64,000 nt of DNA, taken from positions 50,220,805 through 50,284,804 of the forward strand of contig NC_134847.1 of the NCBI RefSeq assembly GCF_965363235.1, read 5' to 3'. Of this stretch, positions 25,110-36,204 are shown in pieces. The notes under the pieces are model-generated. The model did no database searches. It was given only the letters and a program-made list of their open reading frames with translations, and was not told the origin of the DNA. The position numbers and the translations under genes were made by a program. Positions within the stretch are counted from its first letter, which is position 1; every line of letters begins with the position of its first letter. The stretch is from Mytilus galloprovincialis (taxonomy: Eukaryota; Mollusca; Bivalvia; Mytilida; Mytilidae).

Positions 25110-25293
25110 CATCGCTCTTTATATATACCTTCAATTATTTTGTTTATTTGTTGTCACACACTGGAATATTTATAAGTAAACCACAAATGATGAATTGTGC
25201 TATTCCATTATTGCAAAACGTAAATCTTTTCTAGGAATTCTCTTTATGATTCAACATATACTTGTTCTAATTGTACAAACATCCTGTTTGATG
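25110..25293 (-). repeat. Inverted copy of the promoter/TATA segment
   Basis: The reverse complement of 25856-26035, with only scattered differences, including the TATA stretch (CTCTTTATATATACC on +). It forms a palindromic pair with the C1q promoter across a 562-bp spacer. No exon was found downstream on the minus strand; repeat DNA follows at once. Confidence 0.9.
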
Positions 25294-26017
25294 TCATGCG
25301 TTTTTTACGGTAAATCACAAAACAAAAAGAAGAAAACAATTTAAATACATGAAATATAGTAATTACATGTAAAACATAATTAACTGTACTAAAATTTCGA
25401 GTTACATAGTTTTCCTATAATATATTTTGAAATGCATTGATGGTAATTTGGTGAAATATAAAAATGATTTTGTATTACATTAAATGGTGTGTACAGTTCT
25501 GCTAATATATACTTGGTTCAATATCTCTCTTTCAATCTTTACTAGAAATGAAAACAAAATGCTAACTCCGACATATAGAATCGAATGGTTGGTGTTTTGT
25601 TCTTTATTGTGTTGATATATGGTACGTGCTCTCACACGCCTCGCACTAATCATTGACCTTTACATTTTGATATTCATCGTCATAGTTCTCAAACAATCAA
25701 AAAAAGTAAGGTCAATACATAAAAGTTCAGCTTCATTCATCAGATGTTTTGCGAAATGAAAGTTGTTTTGTTTGATTAATTGTGCAAGTCGTTTGGTGAT
25801 GTGAATCATTATCTGCCCATGCAAAAAGCAGCTTAAAAATTCGAGAAATTTTTGAACAGGATGTTTGTACAATTAGAACAAGTATATGTTGAATCATAAA
25901 AAGAATTCCTAGAAAAGATTTACGTTTTGCAATAATGGAATAGCACAATTCATTATTTGTGGTTTACTTATTAACATTCCAGTGTGTGACAACAAATAAA
26001 CAGGATAATTGAAGGTA

Positions 26018-26026
26018 TATATAAAG
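26018..26026 (+). promoter_or_regulatory. TATA box of the C1q gene
   Basis: TATATAAAG within GGTATATATAAAGAGCAATG is homologous to the TATA box at 16625-16633. Confidence 0.65.
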
Positions 26027-26047
26027 AGCAATGAAAAGGGTTTCAAT

Positions 26048-26088
26048 ACATTTATACTCAGATAAATTCATAACAAATTCACAAAAAG
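26048..26088 (+). other. Probable 5' noncoding exon of the C1q gene
   Basis: Ends at a strong donor (AAAAAG|GTAAGT at 26088/26089). The next exon would start after TTTTTGTAG at 26286. The 5' limit is estimated from the TATA box. Confidence 0.5.
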
Positions 26089-26330
26089 GTAAGTCGTAAA
26101 ACAGAGATCACTTCATAATTGTTTTGTTGTTATTTGTTTGTGGCAAAGTATCATTAAACTTCACTATATACTAGAAACAAATAATCGCTCACTAAATAAA
26201 TCGAAGTTTTGTTACGATGTTGAATGCATATAACTGATTTAAAAATATTTGTACAGACAAATTGTTTGCGACTTCTTTTTTTGTAGAATTCTTACACTGA
26301 AAGGGAAACGTCAATAAATTGATAGCCAGG

Positions 26331-28004
26331 ATGAATATGTCTCCAATGATCGTCATTTTCATGGTCATGTCTTTTCCCTTAATATCGTGCAGTTCACAGT
26401 CATGTGTTATGGACATATTAGATCAGTTTGATAAAATGAAAGTGGACGTGGCAAAGTCTAAAGGTCTGTTTTATTATATTGTTTAATAATGAGTGTCAGC
26501 AATTTTTTTTTAAGTATGAATGACATGTTGACAATAGACCAAATCTTTTAATTTTGTGTTATTGTTTTAATTTTTTTTTTCTTAATTGAATAAAAAATAT
26601 ACTGTCATATTTTATGTAAGTTCGACTTTATAATTTGTTATTAAAGACCCTTAAATGACTAATGCTAACCAATTCAAACGATAACGCTATCGGTCTTATT
26701 CATGTACAAAAGAAAATTACCAAAAACAAATTTGATATACAGCAACAAATTATGAATGTTTTGACCTTCAGGATAAATGCAAATGTAACGAATAATAGTC
26801 TTTTAATATATGCCTCAACAATACTACTATCGGAAACATAGATGCAAATTCGAGGTAACTACATAGAAAAAAACTTAACTTTATTAATTTAAAGTTCTTT
26901 CCGACTTTATTTCGGTTTCTTATCACCACAAGGTAAAGATTATATACATTAATTTGCGCCAATTAAAAAATCTCAATAACTGTCTGTTAATTTCAAAATA
27001 CAACATCTCACCAATCATTCGTTATTAGCAAAAATGTAAAATGAAAATACTCCCGTTTTCCGTTTTGATTATCGAGAAATCAAAACCAAAAAACGAAAAC
27101 ACATTTGTTTTTTATTTTGGTTTTTAAGAAATCAAAAACGAAAAATGAAAACGCTATCGTTTTATGTTTGTTTTTTTATTTTGATATTTCAAAACCAAAA
27201 ACGAATGGACGCAAAAATACACGGACATTTTTGACCCCTTAAACCTCCCTTAATTTTTTCTAATTCCAATTAGATAACACCAAAGAGACAAATTACGTGA
27301 AAAGGGAACGATCATTTGATTTCCTGGACCAGGAGCATTTTGGAAATGAATATAAATATCAGAAAATGTGAATATAATGCAATACAAAATGCAGAAATAA
27401 TTTTATTGAAATTGAACAAGCCACCATATAAAAGCAAACATTCCGTTCACAAAAAAAAATTACACCAACTTCTCTAAAACAGCAACTGGTTATTCTGTAA
27501 GAATTGATTGAATTAAATTATATAACAGTACTTCCTATGAAATTCATTTATTTGTTTGTAATGTAACAATTGGTTTTTTTATATATATATACAGCTGCCT
27601 CTGCATCTGTGAAGCCAGCATTTTTTGCAGCGCTTACACCGCATTTTACATTAACTGGTCTAAATTCCGTATTAAAATTTGATGATGTCAGAGTGAATAG
27701 AGGTGGAGCATATGACCCATCAACAGGTGTGTTTACAGCGACTGTTCAAGGACTTTACCATTTTTCCTGTATGATTTTGGCAAATCATGGTGCCGTAGTA
27801 CATTACCAACTGAACAAGAATGATCAACCATATATTCTTGGTTACTCACATAAAGGAGCAGCTGCAGACTCGAGTACAATTAGTGCTGTGATAGAGCTAA
27901 CAATTGGAGATCGAGTATTTGTCAAGCATAGACATACTGCAGCTTCAGAAGTTGTTTTTGGGTATGCTCACACGTCCTTTTCTGGATATTTTATACGTGA
28001 ATAA
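26331..28004 (+). CDS. Secreted C1q-domain-containing protein
   Basis: Coding exons 26331-26463 and 27595-28004 join at phase 1 (G|CT) to give 180 residues. Residues 1-20 are a signal peptide (MNMSPMIVIFMVMSFPLISC). Residues 25-48 form a short helical linker (MDILDQFDKMKVDVAKSK). Residues 50-180 are a globular C1q/TNF-like domain (PAFFAALTPHFTLTG, FDDVRVNRGGAYDPSTGVFT, GLYHFSCMILA, FSGYFIRE). There is no collagen stretch, which is the usual bivalve arrangement, in which trimers act as pattern-recognition lectins in haemolymph. The intron begins GTCTGT, a weak donor, but the phase and product fit well. The ORF start near 27570 is intronic and not real. The promoter is shared with peptide gene 1. 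Confidence 0.92.
26464..27594 (+). other. Intron of the C1q gene
   Basis: Holds A/T-rich DNA and, at about 27050-27235, a repeat-like stretch with AAATCAAAACCAAAAAACGA in direct and inverted copies. No exon was seen inside. Confidence 0.5.
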
Positions 28005-28139
28005 ACCAATAGTTGCATAATGATTTTCTTTGATTTTTTTTTTAGTTTTATGTATCTAATATTACTTAAGATAAAACACAATGTATATCTTTAGGACTCA
28101 TAACGTGTTAGAATTGGATGGTGATAGGTAAAATATTTC

Positions 28140-28145
28140 AATAAA
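28140..28145 (+). terminator. Polyadenylation signal of the C1q gene
   Basis: AATAAA lies 136 bases after the TAA stop. Confidence 0.55.
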
Positions 28146-28633
28146 ATTATAAATGCGTCTTTGCTGAAATTTTATTACTTTTGAAATTGAATAATGAGTG
28201 ATAATATCAAACGATATCATATTCTCTCTTGCTGGTGATATCGCACCCTTTTATTGTGATAGGAGAACTATCTATTTATGCATAAAAGGAAATTTTGTCT
28301 GCGTAATATTATTTGAATTTTTACACCTTAGCTGAACAATGCTTTATTTGTCTTTTTAGTGCATATCATACTTTTATATAAACAATAATGTTCATGAAAT
28401 AAGTGTGAATAAAACCATCATGATGTGTATATTTTAGGTTCATACTGTGATTTAGCTTATAACACAATATTGACTGCTGTACCCATATTGTTGACATTTT
28501 TGCCTATTATGTTTGTGTGTTTAGTGCACACATTGTGTCAATATGATAGCATTTTATACTACTGCCACACAAGTGACAGATTTAGATAGCTTTAAAACCA
28601 TATTTAATCTACCATTTGCTAAATAAAGAATCT

Positions 28634-28945
28634 CCAAGGGTGACTGGGGAATGAAAATATGGTCACCCTTGGTCTTCCTCCGGCCGGCGGTAAATACCTC
28701 GCTAAAGTGGGCGTCCGGTCAGAATGCGGATGTTAAATCCGATGCCTCGTGTGAAGAGAGTGCCACGTTCTTTGCACGTTGATAACCGTTGCAACAACTC
28801 TTTGAGGGGTCTGTAGGTGGGTAGCTGCAAGGCTGTTTTTTTGTCCTTCTTCAAAATACCCTCATTTCCCCGTGGCATTCCAAATGTTCCCGACTTTCAT
28901 CCTGGACTGCCTCTATTACAAGACATACGTATTGTATAAGTTGTT
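28634..28945. repeat. Dispersed repeat with an 11-bp inverted pair
   Basis: CCAAGGGTGAC and its exact complement GTCACCCTTGG are separated by 17 bases. They are followed by a comparatively GC-rich tract (CTCCGGCCGGCGGTAAATAC, GTGCCACGTTCTTTGCACGT) quite unlike its surroundings in composition. I recognise it as repeat-like but cannot name the family. Confidence 0.5.
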
Positions 28946-30485
28946 AATTTGTTGTCGTCCTGTGCAATGTATAAAACTTTTTCTACAAAGTACAGCCATG
29001 TGTTTACCGTTTTTAATGGCCTGATTTCCTAGTAACTGGCAAGGATTTCCAGCTTGCTTTCAGTAACCGTAATCAGTCATTGAACAAGTGGTATACTTAG
29101 TTTTGTCGCTATAGCAACCTCAGTTTCTTGATTTCCCGAATATAAACATAATATTTGCTGTTATATAAACTCTATAAAAAAAATTTTATATCAAACCTAC
29201 AAGCATAATTCTTGTTTCAAGTTAAATAGTAGATTTGTATCTATCAAATACATGTTCAAGATTTTAAGCCTCATATTGTTTTGATCTTTAAAAATATGAT
29301 TTATTTCATTCCCGCCAAAAATAAAACGTAAAAATGAAAACGTTTCCAGTATTTGAAAAATATCTACCAGTGAATTCTTTATAATAATTTCAAGAAGGAA
29401 AGTGCCATGTGTACTCTTCAAAATAAAGCCAAAAAAAGTGTATGTCACCGACCTTTTAAAAAAGTTATGAGTAATTTTCATGTTTTTTTCTTGTTCGTTT
29501 TGGAGAAAAGAGTTGTCTTTCTTCAGAACATTGCATCTGACGTCATAGTACAAACTTTCCTTGCTGGCGCACTATTTGAAAATTCGCAAATTGGACGTTT
29601 GAAACCCACATTTAAATTTCCAAGAATAACAACTATATTCACCTAGTTTATTATCCGGACATACAAGAAATTAAATGCACGTGTCAGTATCAGATCTCAT
29701 GATGTTGTTGCCACACAATATTAAACTTCAGAAACACCATCCGTCGGAATGGAAAATTGTTTGAAATAACCTTTCTCGCCGCTTTTGTTAGGAAAGTCTG
29801 TTTTTGTCCTTTGTCCATCATTAGCAAAATTATTGAAAAGAAATGAAAGATGGCACTGGCTAACAACAGAGACTATGACTATATCAGACTATATGTGTGT
29901 GTTTTTTTCGAGTCAATTTCAGAAGTTTGACGTAACGAACTCATTTGCTACTGTTGACAGACGGACACATGAAAGCATGGACGGACTTCTTTATACCATT
30001 ATATTTCCCGACTAAGATGAACGTATAGAAATTATTCCATCTAGTTTGTGAACTCATTATTTCTGAATATTTAAGATATAAGGAAATTAAAATTATAGGC
30101 ATAATAAATGAATTAAAGTTTGTGATTCTAAAACGTTATACATCTATCATGAAATACAATCCCTGTTATTACTACCTCAAATGACGATGTTTTGAATAAA
30201 CGAGACAGTAAATATAAAATACAAAAGGTTTTGAATTCAAAAATAAATTTTGAAATCATTTTCGGTTGAAAACTACAAAGTAAGATTTCTCCAAAAGGAT
30301 AAAAATGTAAATTAAAAAAAAGACAAGGTTGTTGCCGGAATTGAAAATCGAAATTTGTTTTCAATCTTTCCAGTCATAGTTTTAGCTAAATGAAAGGGAG
30401 AGATTTTATGTTGGATTTTATTCTTGGAGCAATTGTTTTTGTCATAAATTAAATTTACAACTATTTTATATGTTTTGCCTTCCAG
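28946..30485. other. No gene recognised
   Basis: Frames of 76-118 codons (29197-29553 on -, 29407-29646 and 29785-30015 on +) lack domains or splice context. Nothing further was seen. Confidence 0.45.
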
Positions 30486-30704
30486 CTAATTTCCTACTGT
30501 ATGTAGGGTAAAACTTTGTTTGGCTTCCTTGCTTTGTTTGTATAAATGTTTATTCATGCTTTGTTATTAAGATTGACATCTTCATATATATATATAGGTA
30601 TGTAAACCTGTATATATGATAATTCGATTGGACATTAACAAAATATACCAACAAAGCAAGCAACTAACTAAAGTGTTGATCTACATACAGTAGGAAATTA
30701 GCTG
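30486..30704. mobile_element. MITE with 24-bp perfect terminal inverted repeats
   Basis: 30486-30509 (starting CAGCTAATTTCCTACTGTAT) is exactly complementary to 30681-30704. The pairing continues inward imperfectly for about 60 more bases (CTTGCTTTGTTTGTAT against ATACCAACAAAGCAAG). The element is 219 bp and noncoding. No clear target duplication. Confidence 0.88.
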
Positions 30705-31205
30705 TAAGCTTCAGTGAGATCAGGCGAAATGTTTATCATTTCTTCTTAAAACAATTTGAAATGAAACAAATGAAAAACAACAATGACCCTTTGTCATAAT
30801 GATAAGATTTTGTCAAATAAGCAGTATAAATAAATTTTAACTTCATTGCAAGATTGGACATTATTTTACGAGAATCATCCAGACATTAGTTACATGCATA
30901 CGTTGCCAGTATGTCAAAACTTCTAGGAATAATTTTTTATCGGCATGCCCTTCTGAATACTCAATTTTTTAAATTTTGAAATATTGACATTAAAATTTGA
31001 ATGGATCAAATCATAGGGAACATGTGTACTAAGTTTTAAGTTGACATGACTTCAACTTCATCAAAAATTACCTTGACCAAAAACTTTAACCTGAAGCGGG
31101 ACAGACGGACGAACGAACGAACGGCCGCAAAGACCAAAAAACATAAATTGGCCATAAAAATAACTTTCACCTAATATCTAATAACCCTGGTAACCCGTAC
31201 ACAAT

Positions 31206-31332
31206 CGGCACAAATGAAAGACAAAATCTACACAAGTGAAAGAATACAAAAAAATGAAATGCAGATTGGCGGAAATACAAGACAAAATCTACGCATGTGA
31301 AAGAATAAAAAAAAATGAAATGCAGATCGGCG
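31206..31332. repeat. 61-bp tandem repeat, about two copies
   Basis: AGACAAAATCTACACAAGTG..AAATGCAGATTGGCGG recurs 61 bases later with five or six changes. The overlapping frames are repeat translations. Confidence 0.85.
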
Positions 31333-31665
31333 AAAAAGGTCGAATTCAAAATCTATATTTTATTGTTTTTATTAGACCGAAGTTTAAATATAGTGTAGTA
31401 TCTTTTGTGTCCATTTGTGTTAAATTTCCACAAGATATCAGCTCGACGCTTAATTCCTCTTTACTTTGGAGACGTATTTTTAAGGGTACACAATGTTGGA
31501 ATCCGTGAAAAACGCGAAATAAGACGTTATAATTTGACGTTTTTTTCATTGCTAGAAACAACGTCATAGAGCTTTTATGTCACTACCAAGTTGCGTTAGT
31601 TGATGCGCATAAACAATAGGCTGTTTGGTCTTTAAAGTAGTTTTGTACTATGTTACATTTAATCG

Positions 31666-31671
31666 TTTATT
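31666..31671 (-). terminator. Polyadenylation signal of peptide gene 2
   Basis: TTTATT on + is AATAAA on the coding strand, 70 bases after the stop. Confidence 0.6.
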
Positions 31672-31740
31672 GTACAATATTGTTATAAAAAATACAGAAA
31701 AGTATGTACTATACATCGATACATATATTATAGTCTATAG

Positions 31741-32455
31741 TTAATGGCTCCATGATACTGTGGCACCAAACGGCGTACCCTTACATTTAATCTTTGGGGT
31801 TGCTATATTATTTCCCCATTCTAATGTCCAACTAAATGAGTCATGTCCACATCCCATACTGTGGAATCTACCATCACCAGCCGAATATCCTTCGCAACAC
31901 ACCAGGGTCCCTGCATTACCATTTATAGTCATAGAATATCTTATTCTTAATCCATGGGTTCCAAATATTGATGTCGACGAACTGATAATAAATAAATAAA
32001 AAGTATTATTGCAGTTATGAGTACATAATGTCAATACATACATTCGATGATCGCATACTAGTGAATATTTTGTGCACTGTTAATTCTGTTCCTATTTTGT
32101 TTCTATGGTCTTATTTTTCGAACTTGTTATAATTCAGAATGCAAACACATAAAATGAGTTATATATCTAAAAGCTTATATATAAGTTGTACCTTAAAAAT
32201 AATGTCCTTTATGGATAATTCGTGTTTCATTAACAATTATACAAAATCTGCACATTTCCATATACCCCCTTTAATCTTATATTTTGGAATAATGTTATAC
32301 AGAAAAATTCTAACGAGTATGTATATAAATACGTACCTACATTCTGGTCCCCAGAAATTTGGGGCAGCATAACAACTTCCTCCTCCACTACCGTAAGTTT
32401 CAAACACCTGAGATACAACTACTATCAAGACGATTAACAAGTATATCCTAGACAT
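31741..32455 (-). CDS. Secreted cysteine-rich peptide (gene 2, six cysteines)
   Basis: Exons 32455-32337 and 31981-31741 have exactly the lengths of gene 1 (119 and 241 bp) and the same phase, giving 119 residues. They align with gene 1 without a gap, including the signal peptide (1-22, ending TYG), GGGSCYA, INGNAGT.VCC.GYS, IATPKIKCKG and SVSWSH. Cysteines 28, 39, 68, 69, 84 and 106 are kept; positions 56 and 90 are both serine. The mature charge is nearly balanced, unlike the basic gene 1 product. The acceptor before the ATG (TTTGTTTCAG) is conserved, so a noncoding 5' exon is expected upstream, but I could not place it. A polyadenylation signal lies at 31666-31671. Function not assigned. 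Confidence 0.9.
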
Positions 32456-32589
32456 TTTTTTTTATCTGAAACAAAGATAACGGCATACAATTTGCTTGAA
32501 TGGATTACAAGGAAATTTTTTTTTTACATAATTTGTCACCAAGCTTTTACTATAAAGTTGTTGCTTTGTTAATAGTTGAATAAAATTTA

Positions 32590-32745
32590 CCATGATTATA
32601 ATTTAGTATGCCAGGCGCGCGTTTCGTCTACATAAGACTCATCAGTGGCGCTCATATCAAAATATTTATACAGTTAAACAAGTACAAAGTTGGAGAGCAT
32701 TGGGGATCTAAACTTCCAGAAAGTTAACATTAACCAACCTGAGTG
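32590..32745 (-). repeat. 354-bp-family fragment
   Basis: GGCGCGCGTTTCGTCTACAT, AGACTCATCAGTGGCGCTCA and AGTACAAAGTTGGAGAGCAT match the reverse of the array unit. It sits about 130 bp upstream of the peptide gene 2 start codon. Confidence 0.8.
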
Positions 32746-32749
32746 CATT

Positions 32750-34325
32750 TACTTTATTTAAAGCAACGAATGCAGTGAATGTTATTTAGAAGTAATTTTA
32801 ACTCGTCAGTGATACTTAAGGCGATAATATCTAAAAATCCAAAACTAATTAAAAAATGAAGAGCTTCAAGTTCAGCTTACAAACCAAAGCCGTACAAGGA
32901 ATCAGAATATATTCCTTAGAAATGGGTATCAAAACCAATGGTAAATGCATCTGTTAGAACGTATTCAATAATGTAAATGTAATACATATATAGTAATATA
33001 GATAAACTTTATATCCGGCAATATGCTGTACATATATCATGAGGCACAAAAAGGACGTTGACACAAAACGTTCTAAGCGCGATGATTATAAAGTTTTTCA
33101 TGTACCTATATTCCCTTGTATGGTATATACATAATTCAGTTTGTTAACATTTCAAATGATTATCTTGAACTATTTTACAGAATTTTATACATTAACGATT
33201 GCAGTTAAAATATTCGAATGATTTGTAAATAAGAATGCAATTGATATTCTCATATCATTGTTTTTTTGGGTTTGAGCATCCGTACACCTATCAAATAACC
33301 CTCAACGAGTACACTGGATTCTTTTGTAATAATAATAATTGTAATGTTATCATGATTTGCATTATACTTAACTGTAAGGTTAATTAGTACTGATTCCCTC
33401 GATATATTCATTGACAAATTTAAATTTAGAGTAAGTCTGGCTTATTTATACCCTTTTATAAGATATGGTGCGCGTTGTTTATTCCATCTGCTTATCTCAA
33501 ATACTTCGTGTTATTTTGAAACGCAAAATGAATTACCTTATCGGTCAAGCAAACTTTATAAATACAACGTTATTAATAGATACTAGATAATTGTGTATAT
33601 CAGTTCTAAAGTGTCTCAAAATTTAAGACCAAACAAATTTTTATCAGTATTTCTTATAGTCATTTAACAGATTATATATATTCCACCAATATTCTCATTC
33701 TTTTTAATCATTCTCAGTTGTATGCTTAGTAAGAAAAAAGAAAGTTATAGAGGGATGTCATTGATACTTAAATCATCCTCCTCCTTCTCCTCCTAATTAT
33801 CATCATCATCAAAAACACATTATATGATATGAAACAATGCAAATACAACATTTGAAAATTGTTTATAAACAAAATAATAGTTGACCTATTACTTATAGAA
33901 TTTGAAAATTGAAACTTATTACGAAACTTAACTTTGACCGAGGAACTCAGGAAACTGGACCAAGATCTATTCAGATGACCCATGTAAGACAGACATGTAC
34001 ACCATACTATCATTTAAACGAAACAAATACAGGTAACCTTTTGATCTTAGTATCTTATAAATGAACTAAAGTATGTAGAAGTAATCTTGGTCAATGAACT
34101 ATGAAAATATAACTCTTGCTGCCAGTGTTGGAGAAACAGCATAATTACAAATACTTAATTTGATCACCTAACCTTGAAATAAGTTTAATGAATAGAATGA
34201 ATCGTGTCTAACCTTGCATTGTTTCAATTTGCTAAAAATATACATGTAATGGACCTGTTTCTCGTGTTATTTAAAACAAAAATGGTATACACTATTCATT
34301 TAAACGCGTCATTGAACCATTAACT
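32750..34325. other. No gene recognised
   Basis: AT-rich. A CTCCTCCTTCTCC/ATCATCATC simple repeat occurs near 33776-33810, and a CATGTAAGACAGACATGTAC repeat motif near 33980. The 81-codon frame at 33768-34013 is derived from these. Confidence 0.4.
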
Positions 34326-34329
34326 AAAA

Positions 34330-34765
34330 AAATGTAAGGGTTCCGCGGAACCCAGTGGCACGCCTTCTTTTGCTGTAAGTCACACACTCAACAAAAATGT
34401 TGAAAAAAAATCAATAAAGATATTCCTCTCATTCTATCTTTTGATTGTCAGAAGCTTCTGTCCAAGTTTGGTAAAAATAAAGGATAAATAAAAATTCCAT
34501 TTATAAGTTAAATACGGAAAAAATGGCATTTTAATTTTACAAATTTACTTCTGGATACTATCTTATGAACATAAACAAGCTTCTGTCCAAGATTGGTAGA
34601 AATCCAGGATAGTTCAAGAATGTTATTAAAATTTCAAAAACTTTAACCACAGAGTGAATATTTGTGGACGCCGTCGCCGCCGACGACGACGACGACGGAA
34701 TGTAGGATTGCTACATTTTTATGTCTCGCTTTTTCGACTAAACTCGAAGGCTCGACAAAAACATA
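34330..34765. mobile_element. Noncoding element with terminal hairpin and (GAC)n tract
   Basis: Begins near a perfect 16-bp palindrome (GGGTTCCGCGGAACCC, 34338-34353), contains two CTTCTGTCCAAG(T/A)TTGGTA segments (34451, 34580), then a GACGACGACGACG tract (34680-34698) and ends near a small hairpin (TTCGA..TCGAA, 34733-34748). The layout resembles the larger element at 49597-52402. The boundaries are approximate. Confidence 0.55.
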
Positions 34766-35424
34766 TGGACGTCTATACGAAGAGCTTACAATATCGCAGC
34801 CGAAAGATTAACATCCCTATATCTCACTGGTCTCTGAAAAAACAATTCATATATATACCTTAATAGTGATATATTATGTATATATGGTGTTTGTTTCCAG
34901 ACAAGTGCCTGCGCTTTGCCCGTGTGTTTTGAAACTTTTGTTGCAAGCGAAGCAAAAATATAATTAGATATCATATTCAACCGGTGGCGTGCTTATTGGT
35001 TGTTATTAGGGATAGGGGAGTTCAAATTCATTTAACGTTGATCTTTAAATCATATATAATCGTTTTTATCCATTGATTGTTCTGTTGAGTAGTAGTGCAT
35101 TCAACTGTTTCAAGTCGGGGTGAAATTTCGGTTTATATTCTTAAAATATCAATTTCAATTCATTTGTATTGTCTTACAAATTTATTGTATAAAACCATTT
35201 AACTATATACAAACATTGAATACTATCACAATAAAGTATTAAAAAATATAATTAAAGTGTATTTAATTTGATTTTCATTTAAAAATTATGTACTTTTTCA
35301 TTATCATACAGATTTTCAACAATGAATGAAGGTAAGTTTTGATATAGACATTTTACATTTTTTTATGAGTTTATATCTGGAGAATTTCAAACATTGATAT
35401 CCGAGATGGTTAATAAAAAGAAAA

Positions 35425-35760
35425 ATAACAAAAATACCGAACTCCAAGGAAAAATAAAAAATCATAAGTCAAAAGTAATTGCGATATATACAACTGTTGC
35501 CTTTATTTAACTGATGTTGCATACTGTTATCGTTCTGTTGTATTCTATCTTGATAAGATATAACGAAAAAATTGAACTCGAAAAGGCATATTTAAACAGG
35601 AGAAGCTAGTCGACTAAAACTGACAAAATCAAACGATATACATCAATTGAACAATTAAAAACAACTACCATATTCCTGACTTGAATGAATCATGAATTTT
35701 CCGGTAAAACCGGGTTTCATAACTAGTTAAACAACATATATACTTCGAAACACACTTATT
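35425..35760 (+). repeat. Dispersed repeat, family B
   Basis: ACTCCAAGGAAAAATAAAAA, CAACTACCATATTCCTGACT and AAACCGGGTTTCATAACTAG give the family order. It is diverged and contains extra sequence. Confidence 0.6.
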
Positions 35761-36204
35761 ATTAAAATATCATTATACTATCTATATCTTTATTTTTATT
35801 TCATTATTTATATAAATTAAAAAGTTAAAAGGTTAACAAATTGTTCCGATGCCAATAATATAGCAACATTATCTTACAATAAAATAAGTTCTGGTCGTCC
35901 ACATTCATCGGTTTCATCTTAAATACATTATAAAAGTCGTTCGGCAATATTTTTCAGAAACTTTAAAAAGACTTAAATATTATTCATTTCTCCACAAATT
36001 CACATTTGGGCGTCAAAACTTATATATCTGGACATATTTTCAAAAGGGCATTATTAATATTATTGTGTTCATTAAACATGTTAAATAGCTTTTAATCTAT
36101 TTGTAGACAATCGATTTTGATGAAAACGAACATAGAGCATGCATGTGTAACCAGCTGATATCGTGTATCGTCGCCGACTGAGATACAACCAGTTTAAAAA
36201 CAAC

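Larger units (their letters stand above)
22890..26130 (+). repeat. Segmental duplication, copy 2 (upstream of the C1q gene)
   Basis: Homologous to 14890-16720 in the same gene-relative position and order, but lengthened by a foldback element (24356-24506), family C DNA (24670-24960) and an inverted copy of the promoter segment (25110-25293). The part nearest the gene (25860-26060) is the best conserved. Confidence 0.78.

Noticed and set aside
27570-27594. Start of the 144-codon frame over the C1q domain as a translation start
   Set aside because: It begins at TTG inside a TATATA-rich intron end. A signal-peptide exon at 26331-26463 joins in perfect phase at the ACAG acceptor, which is far more convincing.
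31741-31999. Plus-strand frame at 31760-31999
   Set aside because: Antisense shadow of peptide gene 2.
36163-36204. GTG-initiated extension of the TRIM-like frame
   Set aside because: Eukaryotic genes rarely start at GTG, and a good ATG context follows at 36205. The extra codons may instead be exon sequence after a splice.
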